Assembly: GCA_018716365.1 (NCBI GenBank)
Contig: DVKA01000076.1
Location: forward strand, 1 to 16,228
Reading direction: 5' to 3'
Source: Candidatus Caccocola faecipullorum
GTDB taxonomy: Bacteria > Synergistota > Synergistia > Synergistales > Synergistaceae
DNA length: 16,228 bases
The stretch's first letter is position 1, and each line of letters begins with the position of its first letter. The notes under the pieces were generated by a model, which worked only from the letters and a program-made list of their open reading frames with translations, did not search any database and had not been told where the DNA came from. Made by a program: the position numbers and the translations under genes. This document shows positions 1 through 6,813 of this stretch, piece after piece.

Positions 1-243
1 GCCGTGCTGCTGACATCCTTCTTCAAAGAGCTCGAAAAAATCGACGTGCTCGCCTCGGCGCTCGACAAGCGCATGGAGGAGCTCGTCGCCGAAGAGCGCA
101 GGACGCAGAAGCTCAAGCAGGACATCCGCTACTACAGCACGCCGGAGGGCATCGAGCGCCTCGCCGTCGAACAGTTCAACCTCGTGCGCTCGGGCGACAG
201 GATATATAAAATCGAGGTCACGCCGCAGGATAAATTGCAATAG
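1..243 (+). CDS. FtsB/DivIC-like septum formation initiator, 5' partial
   Basis: The open frame runs in from the left edge without a convincing start, so only the C-terminal 80 residues are visible; a GTG at position 4 is more likely an internal valine. The visible part begins with a charged, heptad-like stretch (KELEKIDVLASALDKRMEEL) that looks like a coiled coil. It ends in the family hallmark: YYSTPEGIERLAVEQFNLVR at about residues 43-62, followed by GDRIYKI. FtsB/DivIC proteins are small single-pass inner-membrane division proteins with a periplasmic coiled coil; the membrane segment would lie upstream of the window. The gene ends 88 bp before rpsF and its last codons overlap the rpsF promoter -35 box. 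I am confident of the family, not of which member (FtsB or DivIC) it is. Confidence 0.8.
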   Translation, partial: AVLLTSFFKELEKIDVLASALDKRMEELVAEERRTQKLKQDIRYYSTPEGIERLAVEQFNLVRSGDRIYKIEVTPQDKLQ

Positions 244-263
244 CGGCGCGCGCGGTGTATAAT
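235..263 (+). promoter_or_regulatory. Sigma-70-type promoter of rpsF-ssb-rpsR
   Basis: TTGCAA at 235-240 (4 of 6 matches to TTGACA) and a perfect TATAAT at 258-263 are separated by exactly 17 bp. Transcription would begin near 270, giving a leader of about 60 nt before the rpsF start. The -35 box overlaps the last codons of the upstream division gene. This is the strongest promoter-like pair I see in the window. Confidence 0.75.
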
Positions 264-274
264 ACAAAACTGTG

Positions 275-320
275 TTTCCCTGCCTCTTCCGCAGAGAAGA
301 GGCCAAAGTCCAGAGGGAGG
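275..320 (+). promoter_or_regulatory. rpsF leader hairpin, candidate S6:S18 autoregulatory element
   Basis: Two nested stems can form in the rpsF leader. The inner stem is GCCTCTT (282-288) with AAGAGGC (297-303), 7 bp around the loop CCGCAGAG. The outer stem is TCCCT (277-281) with AGGGA (314-318), extendable by G-U pairs to 275/320. The 3' arm of the outer stem contains part of the purine-rich ribosome binding site of rpsF (315-323). Known rpsF leaders in several phyla bind the S6:S18 complex through a hairpin presenting an unpaired CCG; a CCG lies at 289-291 here. I see the pairing and the CCG; the regulatory role is inferred. Confidence 0.45.
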
Positions 321-331
321 AGGTGAAGTAC

Positions 332-616
332 GTGCGGTCTTACGAAATGGTAGTAATATTCAAGGCTGACATCGAGGACCACAAAACAGTGTCCGACGAG
401 ATAGCTGAGATCGTGCGCGGACTGGGAGCTGAGGTTGAAAAGGTCGACCTCTGGGGCAAGAAGCGTTTTGCCTACCCCATCGAAAAAGAACTGGAGGGTT
501 TCTACACTCTCTATACGTTCAAGCTCGACCCCGCGCAGGTTAAGGAAATGGAACGTCTCCTTAGCCTCAAACCGTCCGTTGTGCGCCACATGGTCGTCAA
601 CCTCGAGGAGAAGTAA
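332..616 (+). CDS. rpsF: 30S ribosomal protein bS6
   Basis: This is ribosomal protein bS6 of the small-subunit platform, which binds next to S18. The GTG at 332 gives a 94-residue protein starting MRSYEMVVIFKADIEDHKT, the usual bS6 start and length. Typical features follow: DLWGKKRFAYPIEKELEGFY near the middle and VVRHMVVNLEEK at the end. An in-frame GTG at 323 is possible but sits on the ribosome binding site (GGGAGGAGG, 315-323), which is correctly spaced for 332. An earlier ATG-like extension back to 272 would start at the predicted transcription start and lacks a ribosome binding site. It is the first gene of an operon with ssb (5 bp downstream) and rpsR, an arrangement conserved across many bacteria. 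Confidence 0.95.
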   Translation: MRSYEMVVIFKADIEDHKTVSDEIAEIVRGLGAEVEKVDLWGKKRFAYPIEKELEGFYTLYTFKLDPAQVKEMERLLSLKPSVVRHMVVNLEEK

Positions 617-621
617 GTCTT

Positions 622-1179
622 ATGTCGAGAGGATACAACCGAGTCGTGCTGATGGGCAACCTGGCGCGCGACCCCGACGTGAGATTTACCCCGACTAAAC
701 AGAAGGTTGCACGAATCACTGTCGCGATAGGACGTCAGTGGAAGAACAAAGTCACGGGAGAGCTTCAGAGCCACACGGATTTCGTTCCGGTAGCAGTCTG
801 GGGGCCGCAGGCAGACGTCTGCGAGCGTTACCTCAGAAAAGGCCGCCCCGTCCTCGTCGAAGGACGCATTTCGGTGCGCGACTTCGACGACCTGAAAACA
901 GGCCAGCGCCGCTGGGTGACGGAGGTCGTCGCGGACAACATCGTCCTGCTCAGCTCAGGACGCAGAGACGACGACCAGCAGTACGGCGGAGGCTACCAGC
1001 AGCAGAGCTACGGAGGCGGACAGCAGCAGTATCAGCAGCGCGCGCCGCAGTCCGACGCGATGCCCGCGCCCGACATGGGCAGCCTCAGAAACGAGGCCGG
1101 CTTTGAAGACGAATTCCCGCTCGACTTCTCGGAGCTTAACGGACCGGATTCGTCCGGGGATGTAGAAATACCGTTCTAG
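622..1179 (+). CDS. ssb: Single-stranded DNA-binding protein
   Basis: This is the replication and repair SSB, which coats single-stranded DNA and recruits partner proteins. The 185-residue protein opens with [20 protein letters not shown], the classical start of the OB fold, which spans about residues 1-112 ([20 protein letters not shown] and [12 protein letters not shown] inside it). A Gln/Gly/Tyr-rich disordered linker follows (about 118-145), and the protein ends in GDVEIPF. The last residues match the acidic xxIPF tip that binds partner proteins, although it is less acidic than the DDDIPF of Escherichia coli. The ATG at 622 is preceded by GAGGAGAAG at the end of rpsF, so translation is probably coupled. 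It sits between rpsF and rpsR, as in many bacteria. Confidence 0.96.
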   Translation: MSRGYNRVVLMGNLARDPDVRFTPTKQKVARITVAIGRQWKNKVTGELQSHTDFVPVAVWGPQADVCERYLRKGRPVLVEGRISVRDFDDLKTGQRRWVTEVVADNIVLLSSGRRDDDQQYGGGYQQQSYGGGQQQYQQRAPQSDAMPAPDMGSLRNEAGFEDEFPLDFSELNGPDSSGDVEIPF

Positions 1180-1196
1180 AAAGAGGTGGATTACAG

Positions 1197-1436
1197 ATGG
1201 AAAGCGCATTCAACCGCAAACGCCGCAAACGCAGGCCGAAGGTATGTCACTTCTGCGTCGATAAGGTGGAGCATATAGACTACAAAGACATCGACAAACT
1301 CAAAAGATACATCACCGAGCGCAGCAAGATAATCCCGCGCCGCGTAACGGGAACCTGCGCGAAGCACCAGCGCCAGCTCACCCGCGCCATCAAGCGCGCG
1401 AGACTCATCGCGCTTCTGCCCTTCACGTCGGATTAA
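1197..1436 (+). CDS. rpsR: 30S ribosomal protein bS18, zinc-type
   Basis: This is ribosomal protein bS18, the partner of bS6 on the 30S platform. It has 79 residues with a basic N-terminus, followed by the conserved core [34 protein letters not shown] and the ending [10 protein letters not shown]. It keeps CHFC (about residues 18-21) and CAKH, the four-ligand arrangement of the zinc-binding (C+) form of S18; some bacteria carry a paralogue without these cysteines. The ATG at 1197 follows AAAGAGGTGG (1180-1189) at a good spacing. It is the last gene of the rpsF operon and is followed within 30 bp by an intrinsic terminator. Confidence 0.96.
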   Translation: MESAFNRKRRKRRPKVCHFCVDKVEHIDYKDIDKLKRYITERSKIIPRRVTGTCAKHQRQLTRAIKRARLIALLPFTSD

Positions 1437-1451
1437 AAAACCGCGCGTAAC

Positions 1452-1460
1452 TGTTATAAT
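1452..1460 (+). promoter_or_regulatory. Extended -10 promoter element before DUF2232-rplI-dnaB
   Basis: TG at 1452-1453, one base, then a perfect TATAAT at 1455-1460 make an ideal extended -10 element. The -35 position (1432-1437, ATTAAA) is poor, as is allowed for extended -10 promoters. The expected start, about 1466-1468, lies in the 5' arm of the terminator that follows rpsR. It is the only good promoter I see for the DUF2232-rplI-dnaB genes. The motif is seen directly; its activity is inferred. Confidence 0.5.
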
Positions 1461-1464
1461 ATCG

Positions 1465-1489
1465 GGAGAGCCTGTGGCTCTCCTTTTTT
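1465..1489 (+). terminator. Rho-independent terminator after rpsR
   Basis: A perfect 8-bp stem, GGAGAGCC (1465-1472) with GGCTCTCC (1476-1483), closes a TGT loop and is followed directly by six T residues (1484-1489). It lies 28 bp after the rpsR stop and ends the rpsF-ssb-rpsR transcript. It also lies just downstream of a -10 element, so it may be transcribed as the extreme 5' end of the next transcript. Confidence 0.9.
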
Positions 1490-1517
1490 ATTGATATGCG
1501 ATATGCGGGGGTCTGAC

Positions 1518-2471
1518 GTGAAAGGTAAAGTAATACTGGAATGTTTTTCTTGGACGGCGGCAAGCGTTCTTATGTTCGCGGCGGGGATACAGTTGGCTTT
1601 CCTCTCGCCGCTCACCGTTCTGGCGGCCCCTGTGCCGTTCCTTCTCTTCACCTGCCGCGCCGGTATAAAAGCCGCGCTGCCGGGCGCTCTTCTAGGCACC
1701 TTCGTAGTGTTCTTCGCAATGGGCGAGGTTGCGGCCTTTATGTACGTCTGCGAGTTCGCCGTGCTCGGCCTTGTAACGGGCTTTCTCATGCTGCGCGCAA
1801 AAAGCGGCGCGGACTATTTTCTCTCCGCTGTCGCCGCGTCGGTCGCAGTCAAGCTATTCCTCATCGGCGTGTTCCACTATGCGGCCGGCTTTAATCCTTT
1901 TATGATCTCGCCGGAAGCCGCGGAATCGTTCGTGTCGTCGCTCTCGGGGACGCTCTCTCAGGGCGGCGTCGCCGTCTCGCCCGAAAGCCTGCGCGGCTAC
2001 GCCGCAGATATGGTTGCGACAGTGAGCATACTCATGCCGTCGATGATTATACTTTTCGCCGCCTGCGACACAGCGGCGGGATACGTCGCGGCGCGCCTCT
2101 ACGCGCGCAGGGACGGCTCCGTCAGCGTGCCGGAGCTCCCACCGTTCTCAAGCTGGCGCTTCCCTAAAAATATCTTCTGGGCGCTCCTCGCGGCGCTCGT
2201 TCTGGATATGCTGTCGAAGGCGATGCCGGACGACCAGCTCTATAAAATGCTCTCTCTGAACATGATGGAGGTGCTTCGCGGCGTCTTCCTGATAGAAGGG
2301 CTGTCGCTAGCGTGGTACTTCATGACGGCTTACAGGGTCAACGGCGCGGTAAAGTGCGTCGCGGCCTGCTTTGGACTGTTTTTTGCGCCGGTCTCTTACG
2401 TTCTGTCGATGGTCGGCGTTTTTGACATATGGTATGATTTGCGCAGGCGTATCAAGCTAAGGGGGAAATAG
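1518..2471 (+). CDS. DUF2232 (YybS-like) integral membrane protein
   Basis: This is a polytopic inner-membrane protein of about 317 residues with some seven or eight hydrophobic segments, e.g. MFAAGIQLAFLSPLTVLAAP near the N-terminus and FAPVSYVLSMVGVFDIWYDL at the end. The sequence style and position directly upstream of rplI match DUF2232/YybS proteins, which lie beside rplI and the replicative helicase gene in Bacillus and many other bacteria. Its biochemical function is not known to me. I chose GTG 1518 because GGGGG at 1507-1511 is well spaced; ATG 1503 (adding MRGSD) is an alternative, and TTG 1491 would begin directly on the terminator T-run and is unlikely. The stop lies 2 bp before rplI, implying co-transcription and probably coupled translation. 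Confidence 0.75.
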   Translation: MKGKVILECFSWTAASVLMFAAGIQLAFLSPLTVLAAPVPFLLFTCRAGIKAALPGALLGTFVVFFAMGEVAAFMYVCEFAVLGLVTGFLMLRAKSGADYFLSAVAASVAVKLFLIGVFHYAAGFNPFMISPEAAESFVSSLSGTLSQGGVAVSPESLRGYAADMVATVSILMPSMIILFAACDTAAGYVAARLYARRDGSVSVPELPPFSSWRFPKNIFWALLAALVLDMLSKAMPDDQLYKMLSLNMMEVLRGVFLIEGLSLAWYFMTAYRVNGAVKCVAACFGLFFAPVSYVLSMVGVFDIWYDLRRRIKLRGK

Positions 2472-2473
2472 AT

Positions 2474-2920
2474 ATGAAAGTTATTCTTAAACAGGATGTC
2501 GCTAAAGTCGGCAAAAAAGGCGAACTGATAGAGGTCTCGGACGGCTACGGACGCAACTTCCTCGTGGGGCGCGGCCTCGCCGACGAGGCGACTCCCGGAA
2601 AGGTACGCGAGTATCAGGAACATCAGAAAACCCAGAAGGCCAAGGACGACAAGCGCCAGAAGGCCGCGGCTGAGCTGAAAAAGACGCTCGGCGGCAAAGT
2701 CGTCACGGTTAAGGCCAGCGCAGGCGAAGGCGGAAAGCTCTTCGGCAGCGTCACGTCGGCGCAGGTGGCCGACGCGCTCGGCGCGCAGTTCGGCTGCTCC
2801 GTCGATAAGAAGGACATCAAGCTTGACGACTCCATCAAGCAGGCCGGCAGCTTCGCCTTCAGAATCAAGCTCTATCCCGGCATCGACGCCGAGATGACTC
2901 TCAAAGTGGAGACTGAATAA
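2474..2920 (+). CDS. rplI: 50S ribosomal protein bL9
   Basis: This is ribosomal protein bL9, a large-subunit protein of the L1-stalk region. The length of 148 residues is exactly usual. The N-terminal RNA-binding domain reads MKVILKQDVAKVGKKGELIE followed by VSDGYGRNFLVGRGLADEAT. A long lysine-rich helix follows (about residues 42-75), then the C-terminal domain with GKLFGSVTSAQVADAL and the ending SFAFRIKLYPGIDAEMTLKV. The ATG at 2474 has AAGGGGG (2459-2465) at 8-nt spacing. It lies between DUF2232 and dnaB, the common rplI-dnaB pairing. Confidence 0.96.
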   Translation: MKVILKQDVAKVGKKGELIEVSDGYGRNFLVGRGLADEATPGKVREYQEHQKTQKAKDDKRQKAAAELKKTLGGKVVTVKASAGEGGKLFGSVTSAQVADALGAQFGCSVDKKDIKLDDSIKQAGSFAFRIKLYPGIDAEMTLKVETE

Positions 2921-2922
2921 TT

Positions 2923-4281
2923 TTGAACGACTCTGCGGGAATGGAGAGGATACCGCCCTTCAACCTCGAAGCTGAAAGGGCGGTCCTCGGCTCCTGCCTT
3001 CTCGATTCCGAAGCGCTCAACACCGCGGTTGAAATGCTCGCCGCGGAAGATTTTTACGACCCGCGCCACAGGCAGGCCTTTGAGGTCATGAAATCCATGT
3101 CGGAGCGCAACGTCGCCGTCGACGCCCTGACTTTCCGCGACGAGGCGAACAAACAGAATCTCGTCAAAACGCTCGGCGGCCTCTCGTTCATTACATCTCT
3201 GACCGAAGCCGTCACGACGACGGCGAACGTAGAATACCACGCTAAGATAGTCCGCGACAAATCCGTGCACCGCTCGCTGATAACCGTGGGCAGCGATATA
3301 TCGAAGATCGGCTTCAGCGAGGAGATCGAAGTCGACGAGGCGCTGGAGACGGCGGAGCAGAAAGTTTTTGAGATCTCGCGCACGGGCAGGACGACGAACA
3401 TCCGCTCTACTCACGACGTGCTCAAGTCCGCTATGTCCGACATTGAGAAACGTCTCGCGGGCGGCCTCGCAATCACCGGCGTTCCAACCGGCTTCCCCGA
3501 TTTCGACAGAATGTCCGCGGGGCTCCAGCCCGGCGCGCTTTACATCGTCGCGGCGCGCCCCGCGATGGGAAAGACGGCCTTCGCCCTCAACATCGGGCAG
3601 TACGCGGCGGGCGAAGAAAACGTCCCCGTCCTGATATTCAGCCTTGAAATGTCGGCGGAGCAGATTGCGCAGAGAATGCTCTCGTCGGAGGCGAAGGTGA
3701 ACCTCATCGAACTTTTTGAGAGCCGCCGCCAGCAGAGCGAGCAGTGGGAGAGCCTCAAGCGCGCCGCCGCAAAGATAGAGAAGAGCCCGATCTTCATCGA
3801 CGACAGCTCGCCGCTCAACACGCTCGAACTGCGCGGGCGCTGCCGGCGCTTCTTCGCTAAGCACGGCGAGGGGCGCGGCCTCATTATTATCGACTACCTC
3901 CAGCTCATGATGGCGGCGCGGCGCATGGAAAACCGCACGCAGGAAGTCTCCGAAATATCGCGCACGCTGAAGAGCATAGCGCGCGAGTTCAAGGTTCCAG
4001 TCATCGCCCTCTCACAGCTTTCGCGCGACGTTGAAAAACGGAGGGAAAACAACAAGCGGCCGATGCTCTCTGACCTCCGCGAGAGCGGCTCGATAGAGCA
4101 GGACGCGGACATGGTGCTCTTCCTCTACCGCGAAGCATACTACGCGCAGGAGAACGACTCGCAGGACGCGACGGCCGAGGTCATCGTAGCGAAAAACAGA
4201 AACGGCCCGACGGGCAAGGTGGACCTCGTATTCTTCCGCGAGTTCGCAAAATTTGAAAACGGCTACGGCTCTTCGATGTAG
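2923..4281 (+). CDS. dnaB: Replicative DNA helicase DnaB
   Basis: This is the hexameric replicative helicase that unwinds DNA at the fork. It has 452 residues, the usual size. The N-terminal domain begins RIPPFNLEAERAVLGSCLLD. A linker leads to the RecA-like motor domain, with Walker A ARPAMGKT at residues 211-218, SLEMSAEQIAQRM after it, Walker B IIIDYLQLM near residue 325, and the conserved ALSQLSRDVEKR, SDLRESGSIEQDAD and VAKNRNGPTG blocks. No intein or insertion is present. I use TTG 2923, which has GTGGAG (2906-2911) upstream; ATG 2941 (MERIPPFN) is possible but has no room for a ribosome binding site at normal spacing. The gene starts 2 bp after rplI, and no terminator follows before the glycan ligase gene 20 bp downstream. 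Confidence 0.96.
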   Translation: MNDSAGMERIPPFNLEAERAVLGSCLLDSEALNTAVEMLAAEDFYDPRHRQAFEVMKSMSERNVAVDALTFRDEANKQNLVKTLGGLSFITSLTEAVTTTANVEYHAKIVRDKSVHRSLITVGSDISKIGFSEEIEVDEALETAEQKVFEISRTGRTTNIRSTHDVLKSAMSDIEKRLAGGLAITGVPTGFPDFDRMSAGLQPGALYIVAARPAMGKTAFALNIGQYAAGEENVPVLIFSLEMSAEQIAQRMLSSEAKVNLIELFESRRQQSEQWESLKRAAAKIEKSPIFIDDSSPLNTLELRGRCRRFFAKHGEGRGLIIIDYLQLMMAARRMENRTQEVSEISRTLKSIAREFKVPVIALSQLSRDVEKRRENNKRPMLSDLRESGSIEQDADMVLFLYREAYYAQENDSQDATAEVIVAKNRNGPTGKVDLVFFREFAKFENGYGSSM

Positions 4282-4301
4282 CCGCGCGTTCCGGCTGACT
4301 G

Positions 4302-6155
4302 ATGAAATTTTCGGGAAAAACGTCAAACAGATACGGCGGCGCGCTCCGCGGCTCCGGCATGATGCAGGGCGGAGCGGGGCGCGCGCTCGTGCCTCTCTGG
4401 ATTTTTTATCCTCTTATCTTCATCTCTCTCTCTCTTCCTAACCTTATATATTCCGGCACGGACTGGTTTGACACGCTGCATATAATGAAATGGGCGTGGA
4501 CGATGGTCCCCGTCGCTCTCATATCGCTCGCCGGCGGTTCCGCGCTAGCGCTCTACGGCGCGGAGCGGACGGGCTTCCGCCTCGACCTGTTCGGCGCGGC
4601 GTGGCTCTGCCTGCTCGCCTTCGTTTCATTGCAGCCGCTGTGGTGCGATATATTCGCATGGTCTACCTACTTCAAGGAATGGTTTTTCTTCGCGTCGCTG
4701 CTTGCGGCCTATATTTTCTGCTGCTGCCTCTTCGATTCGCAGGCGGCGCTGCGCCGCGTTATATGGCTTGCGAATATCAACGCGGCCGTGAACGTCGTCT
4801 TCGCCGAACTTCTGATCCGCGGCATGAACGACATATTCCCGCTCATAATGAACGTGCCTGGCAACTACATCGGCAATACGGGTCAGCAGGAGATGTTCGG
4901 CCTGTGGATGGCGATGGCGGCGCTGGGCGGCATATACCTTCACATGGTCTATTCTTCGCCGCTGTATGACGGCGCGGGACGCAGATTCATGACGTGGGCT
5001 AACCTGTTCATGCTTGCCTTCAATTCATGGGGGCTCTGGAATTCGACGACGCGCGCCGGGATGCTCGCGCTGATTGCGGGGACCGCGGCGCTGGCTCTCG
5101 CGGCGGGCAGGTGCCGCGCGGACGGAGGCGCGCTCGCGCGGCGCGCCGGCGCGGCGTTCGCGCTCGTCGCCTTCATGCTCGCGGTCAACATCTGCACGGC
5201 GTACTTCGGATGGAGCCGCGCATACGCGCTCATAAACAAGACGAGCGATATGCTGCTCAACACTTCGAACTTCGGCGCGCGGCGCGAGATATGGATCACG
5301 AGCTGGAACGTATTCAAACTCCATCCGCTCGCGGGCACTGGCCTGGGCCATTACAAATGGCACTATCTCGAAGGGCAGCGCGAGGCTTTCAAGACGCACC
5401 CGGAGCTCAAGTGGCAGTTCACCTACTGGGCGCACAGCGAATATTTGCAGCTCCTCGCGGAGCTTGGAATTTTCGGCGCAGCGGCGCTTTTCGCGGCCGG
5501 CGCGTGGTGGCTGTGGAGTTTCGCGCGCGCGCTGACGATGCGAAAAACTCTGTCGCCGGGCGCGATGTGGGGCTGCGCGATGATATTCCTGATGTGGTGC
5601 GACGCGCTTTTCAGCCGCCCGTTCCACCGCATCGAGATTGCGGTGTGGATGTCGCTCGCCTTTGCGTGGGCGAACCGCGAGATTTTCGCGCCGCCGCCGT
5701 CGTGGCATGAGATTCGCAGCGGATTCGTCTACCGCCTGTTCGGCCTGTTCGTCGCGGCCGTCGCAGCCGCGGGGCTTGTCTTTTTCTATAACGGCTGCCG
5801 CGCCGACAAATATCTTCTCGCCGCGGCGCGTACGGACGACGCGGCGCTTCGCACGTCGTTTATAAAGAGGGCGCGCAGGAGCCTTATGGAGCGCGACGAG
5901 GCAGGAGAACAGCTTGCGTATCACGTCATAGCGCTCGCGCGCGCGACGGGGCGCGCGGAGGACCTCGAAGCCGGAATCGGCGCGCTTTACGGCAGCTTCA
6001 GGACGAAGCCGCAGGCCAAGCAGCTCGTCGAACTTCTGCGCTATGCGCGCGAGACGAACGATCTGGCGCTGATGAGCGAGCTTGTAACATATCTTCCGCC
6101 GAGCTCGTACAGAAAAGTCCCTTCCGGCGACGGAGCGCAGAGCGATGAAAAATAA
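4302..6155 (+). CDS. O-antigen ligase / O-oligosaccharyltransferase-like membrane protein
   Basis: This is a 617-residue polytopic protein with about ten or more hydrophobic segments, resembling the Wzy_C/O-antigen-ligase superfamily. These enzymes act on the periplasmic face of the inner membrane, moving lipid-linked glycans onto lipid A core (WaaL), other glycans (Wzy) or protein (PglL/PilO type). The best family evidence is the large periplasmic loop: GTGLGHYKWHYLEGQ, then YWAHSEYLQLLAELGIFGAA with His378 in the conserved HSEYLQ context; NSTTRAGMLALIAG precedes it. The last 110 or so residues are helical and possibly TPR-like. ATG 4302 has a weak ribosome binding site; ATG 4359 or 4362 (MMQGGAG) are alternatives and would start just before the first membrane segment. 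The 3' end overlaps gspJ by 11 bp. The acceptor substrate cannot be told from sequence. Confidence 0.75.
   Translation: MKFSGKTSNRYGGALRGSGMMQGGAGRALVPLWIFYPLIFISLSLPNLIYSGTDWFDTLHIMKWAWTMVPVALISLAGGSALALYGAERTGFRLDLFGAAWLCLLAFVSLQPLWCDIFAWSTYFKEWFFFASLLAAYIFCCCLFDSQAALRRVIWLANINAAVNVVFAELLIRGMNDIFPLIMNVPGNYIGNTGQQEMFGLWMAMAALGGIYLHMVYSSPLYDGAGRRFMTWANLFMLAFNSWGLWNSTTRAGMLALIAGTAALALAAGRCRADGGALARRAGAAFALVAFMLAVNICTAYFGWSRAYALINKTSDMLLNTSNFGARREIWITSWNVFKLHPLAGTGLGHYKWHYLEGQREAFKTHPELKWQFTYWAHSEYLQLLAELGIFGAAALFAAGAWWLWSFARALTMRKTLSPGAMWGCAMIFLMWCDALFSRPFHRIEIAVWMSLAFAWANREIFAPPPSWHEIRSGFVYRLFGLFVAAVAAAGLVFFYNGCRADKYLLAAARTDDAALRTSFIKRARRSLMERDEAGEQLAYHVIALARATGRAEDLEAGIGALYGSFRTKPQAKQLVELLRYARETNDLALMSELVTYLPPSSYRKVPSGDGAQSDEK
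4423..4434 (+). repeat. (TC)6 dinucleotide tract inside the glycan ligase gene
   Basis: Six TC units lie near the 5' end of the ligase gene, within codons 41-44 in the first membrane segment, and a T6 run lies 16 bp upstream (4402-4407). Change by one unit would shift the frame. It is short, so slippage is only a possibility. Confidence 0.7.
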
Positions 6156-6813
6156 TCGCGCGCGCGGATTTACGCTCATAGAAATTCTTCTAGTCGCCGG
6201 CCTCGTCGGGATAATCGCATCGGCCGCGCTCGCGCCGCTCGTCGTGACAGTGCGCTCGCTCGAAGAGGCGCAGGCGCGCTGGGGGCGGCGGCACAACGCG
6301 CGCGACGCTGCGGACGCCATGTACCGCGACCTGCGGCTCGCTCTGAGCAATCCTTTGTTTCCTTCCGTAAAGATTATTCACGAAGAAAATCTCACGACCG
6401 ACGCGGACGACCGGCTGCTGATATGGAGCGCCGCGCCTAAGTACGAGGGGAAGAGCGCTGGCGTCGTCGTCTACCGCGTGCTGCCCGACGACTCGTTCAG
6501 CGACGAAGCGCCCGGGCTTTACCGCTGGGTGATATGCGGGCAGCCGTCTCTGCACGCGCGCTCCGGCGACGTATTCGGCGCGGGCTCCGCCGACGTGCCG
6601 GAGCCGATGGATATAGACCCGGATGATCTTGAAGCGAAGGACGGCGAGCTGATTCTGTCGGCTGCCCGCGGCCTGCGCTTCTATTTCCCGCGCGGCGGCG
6701 AGTGGGAGCAGGAGGAGTACGAGGGCGGAATCCCGGAGATTCTGCGCGCGGAGATACTGCTCGGCGAAGGTTCGTACGTGCGCACGGAGAGGTTCGTCAA
6801 TGCGCAGGAATAG
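6145..6813 (+). CDS. gspJ: T2SS minor pseudopilin, GspJ-like
   Basis: This is a prepilin-like protein of 222 residues. A short basic leader (MKNNRARG) precedes the type III signal GFTLIE; cleavage would fall between Gly8 and Phe9, and the conserved Glu lies at mature +5 (residue 13). One hydrophobic helix follows (about 9-30), then a globular periplasmic domain with RWGRRHNARDAADAMYRDLR, matching the GspJ/PulJ pattern of a helix followed by a beta-rich domain. GspJ joins GspI, GspK and GspH at the tip of the pseudopilus. The start overlaps the ligase stop by 11 bp and the stop overlaps gspK by 14 bp. The assignment to J rather than another minor pseudopilin rests on size and on adjacency to gspK. 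Confidence 0.72.
   Translation: MKNNRARGFTLIEILLVAGLVGIIASAALAPLVVTVRSLEEAQARWGRRHNARDAADAMYRDLRLALSNPLFPSVKIIHEENLTTDADDRLLIWSAAPKYEGKSAGVVVYRVLPDDSFSDEAPGLYRWVICGQPSLHARSGDVFGAGSADVPEPMDIDPDDLEAKDGELILSAARGLRFYFPRGGEWEQEEYEGGIPEILRAEILLGEGSYVRTERFVNAQE

Noticed and set aside
2872..3864. A 330-codon open frame on the minus strand opposite dnaB.
   Set aside because: It is an antisense shadow of a conserved helicase gene, with low-complexity basic and acidic composition and no recognisable domain.
4253..4441. A 62-codon frame bridging the end of dnaB and the start of the ligase.
   Set aside because: It overlaps two better genes, has no motif, and its end is an artefact of the pyrimidine tract.
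5025..6350. A 441-codon open frame on the minus strand opposite the ligase and gspJ.
   Set aside because: It is arginine- and alanine-rich with no family motif and runs across two well-supported + strand genes; long antisense frames are expected in GC-rich coding DNA.
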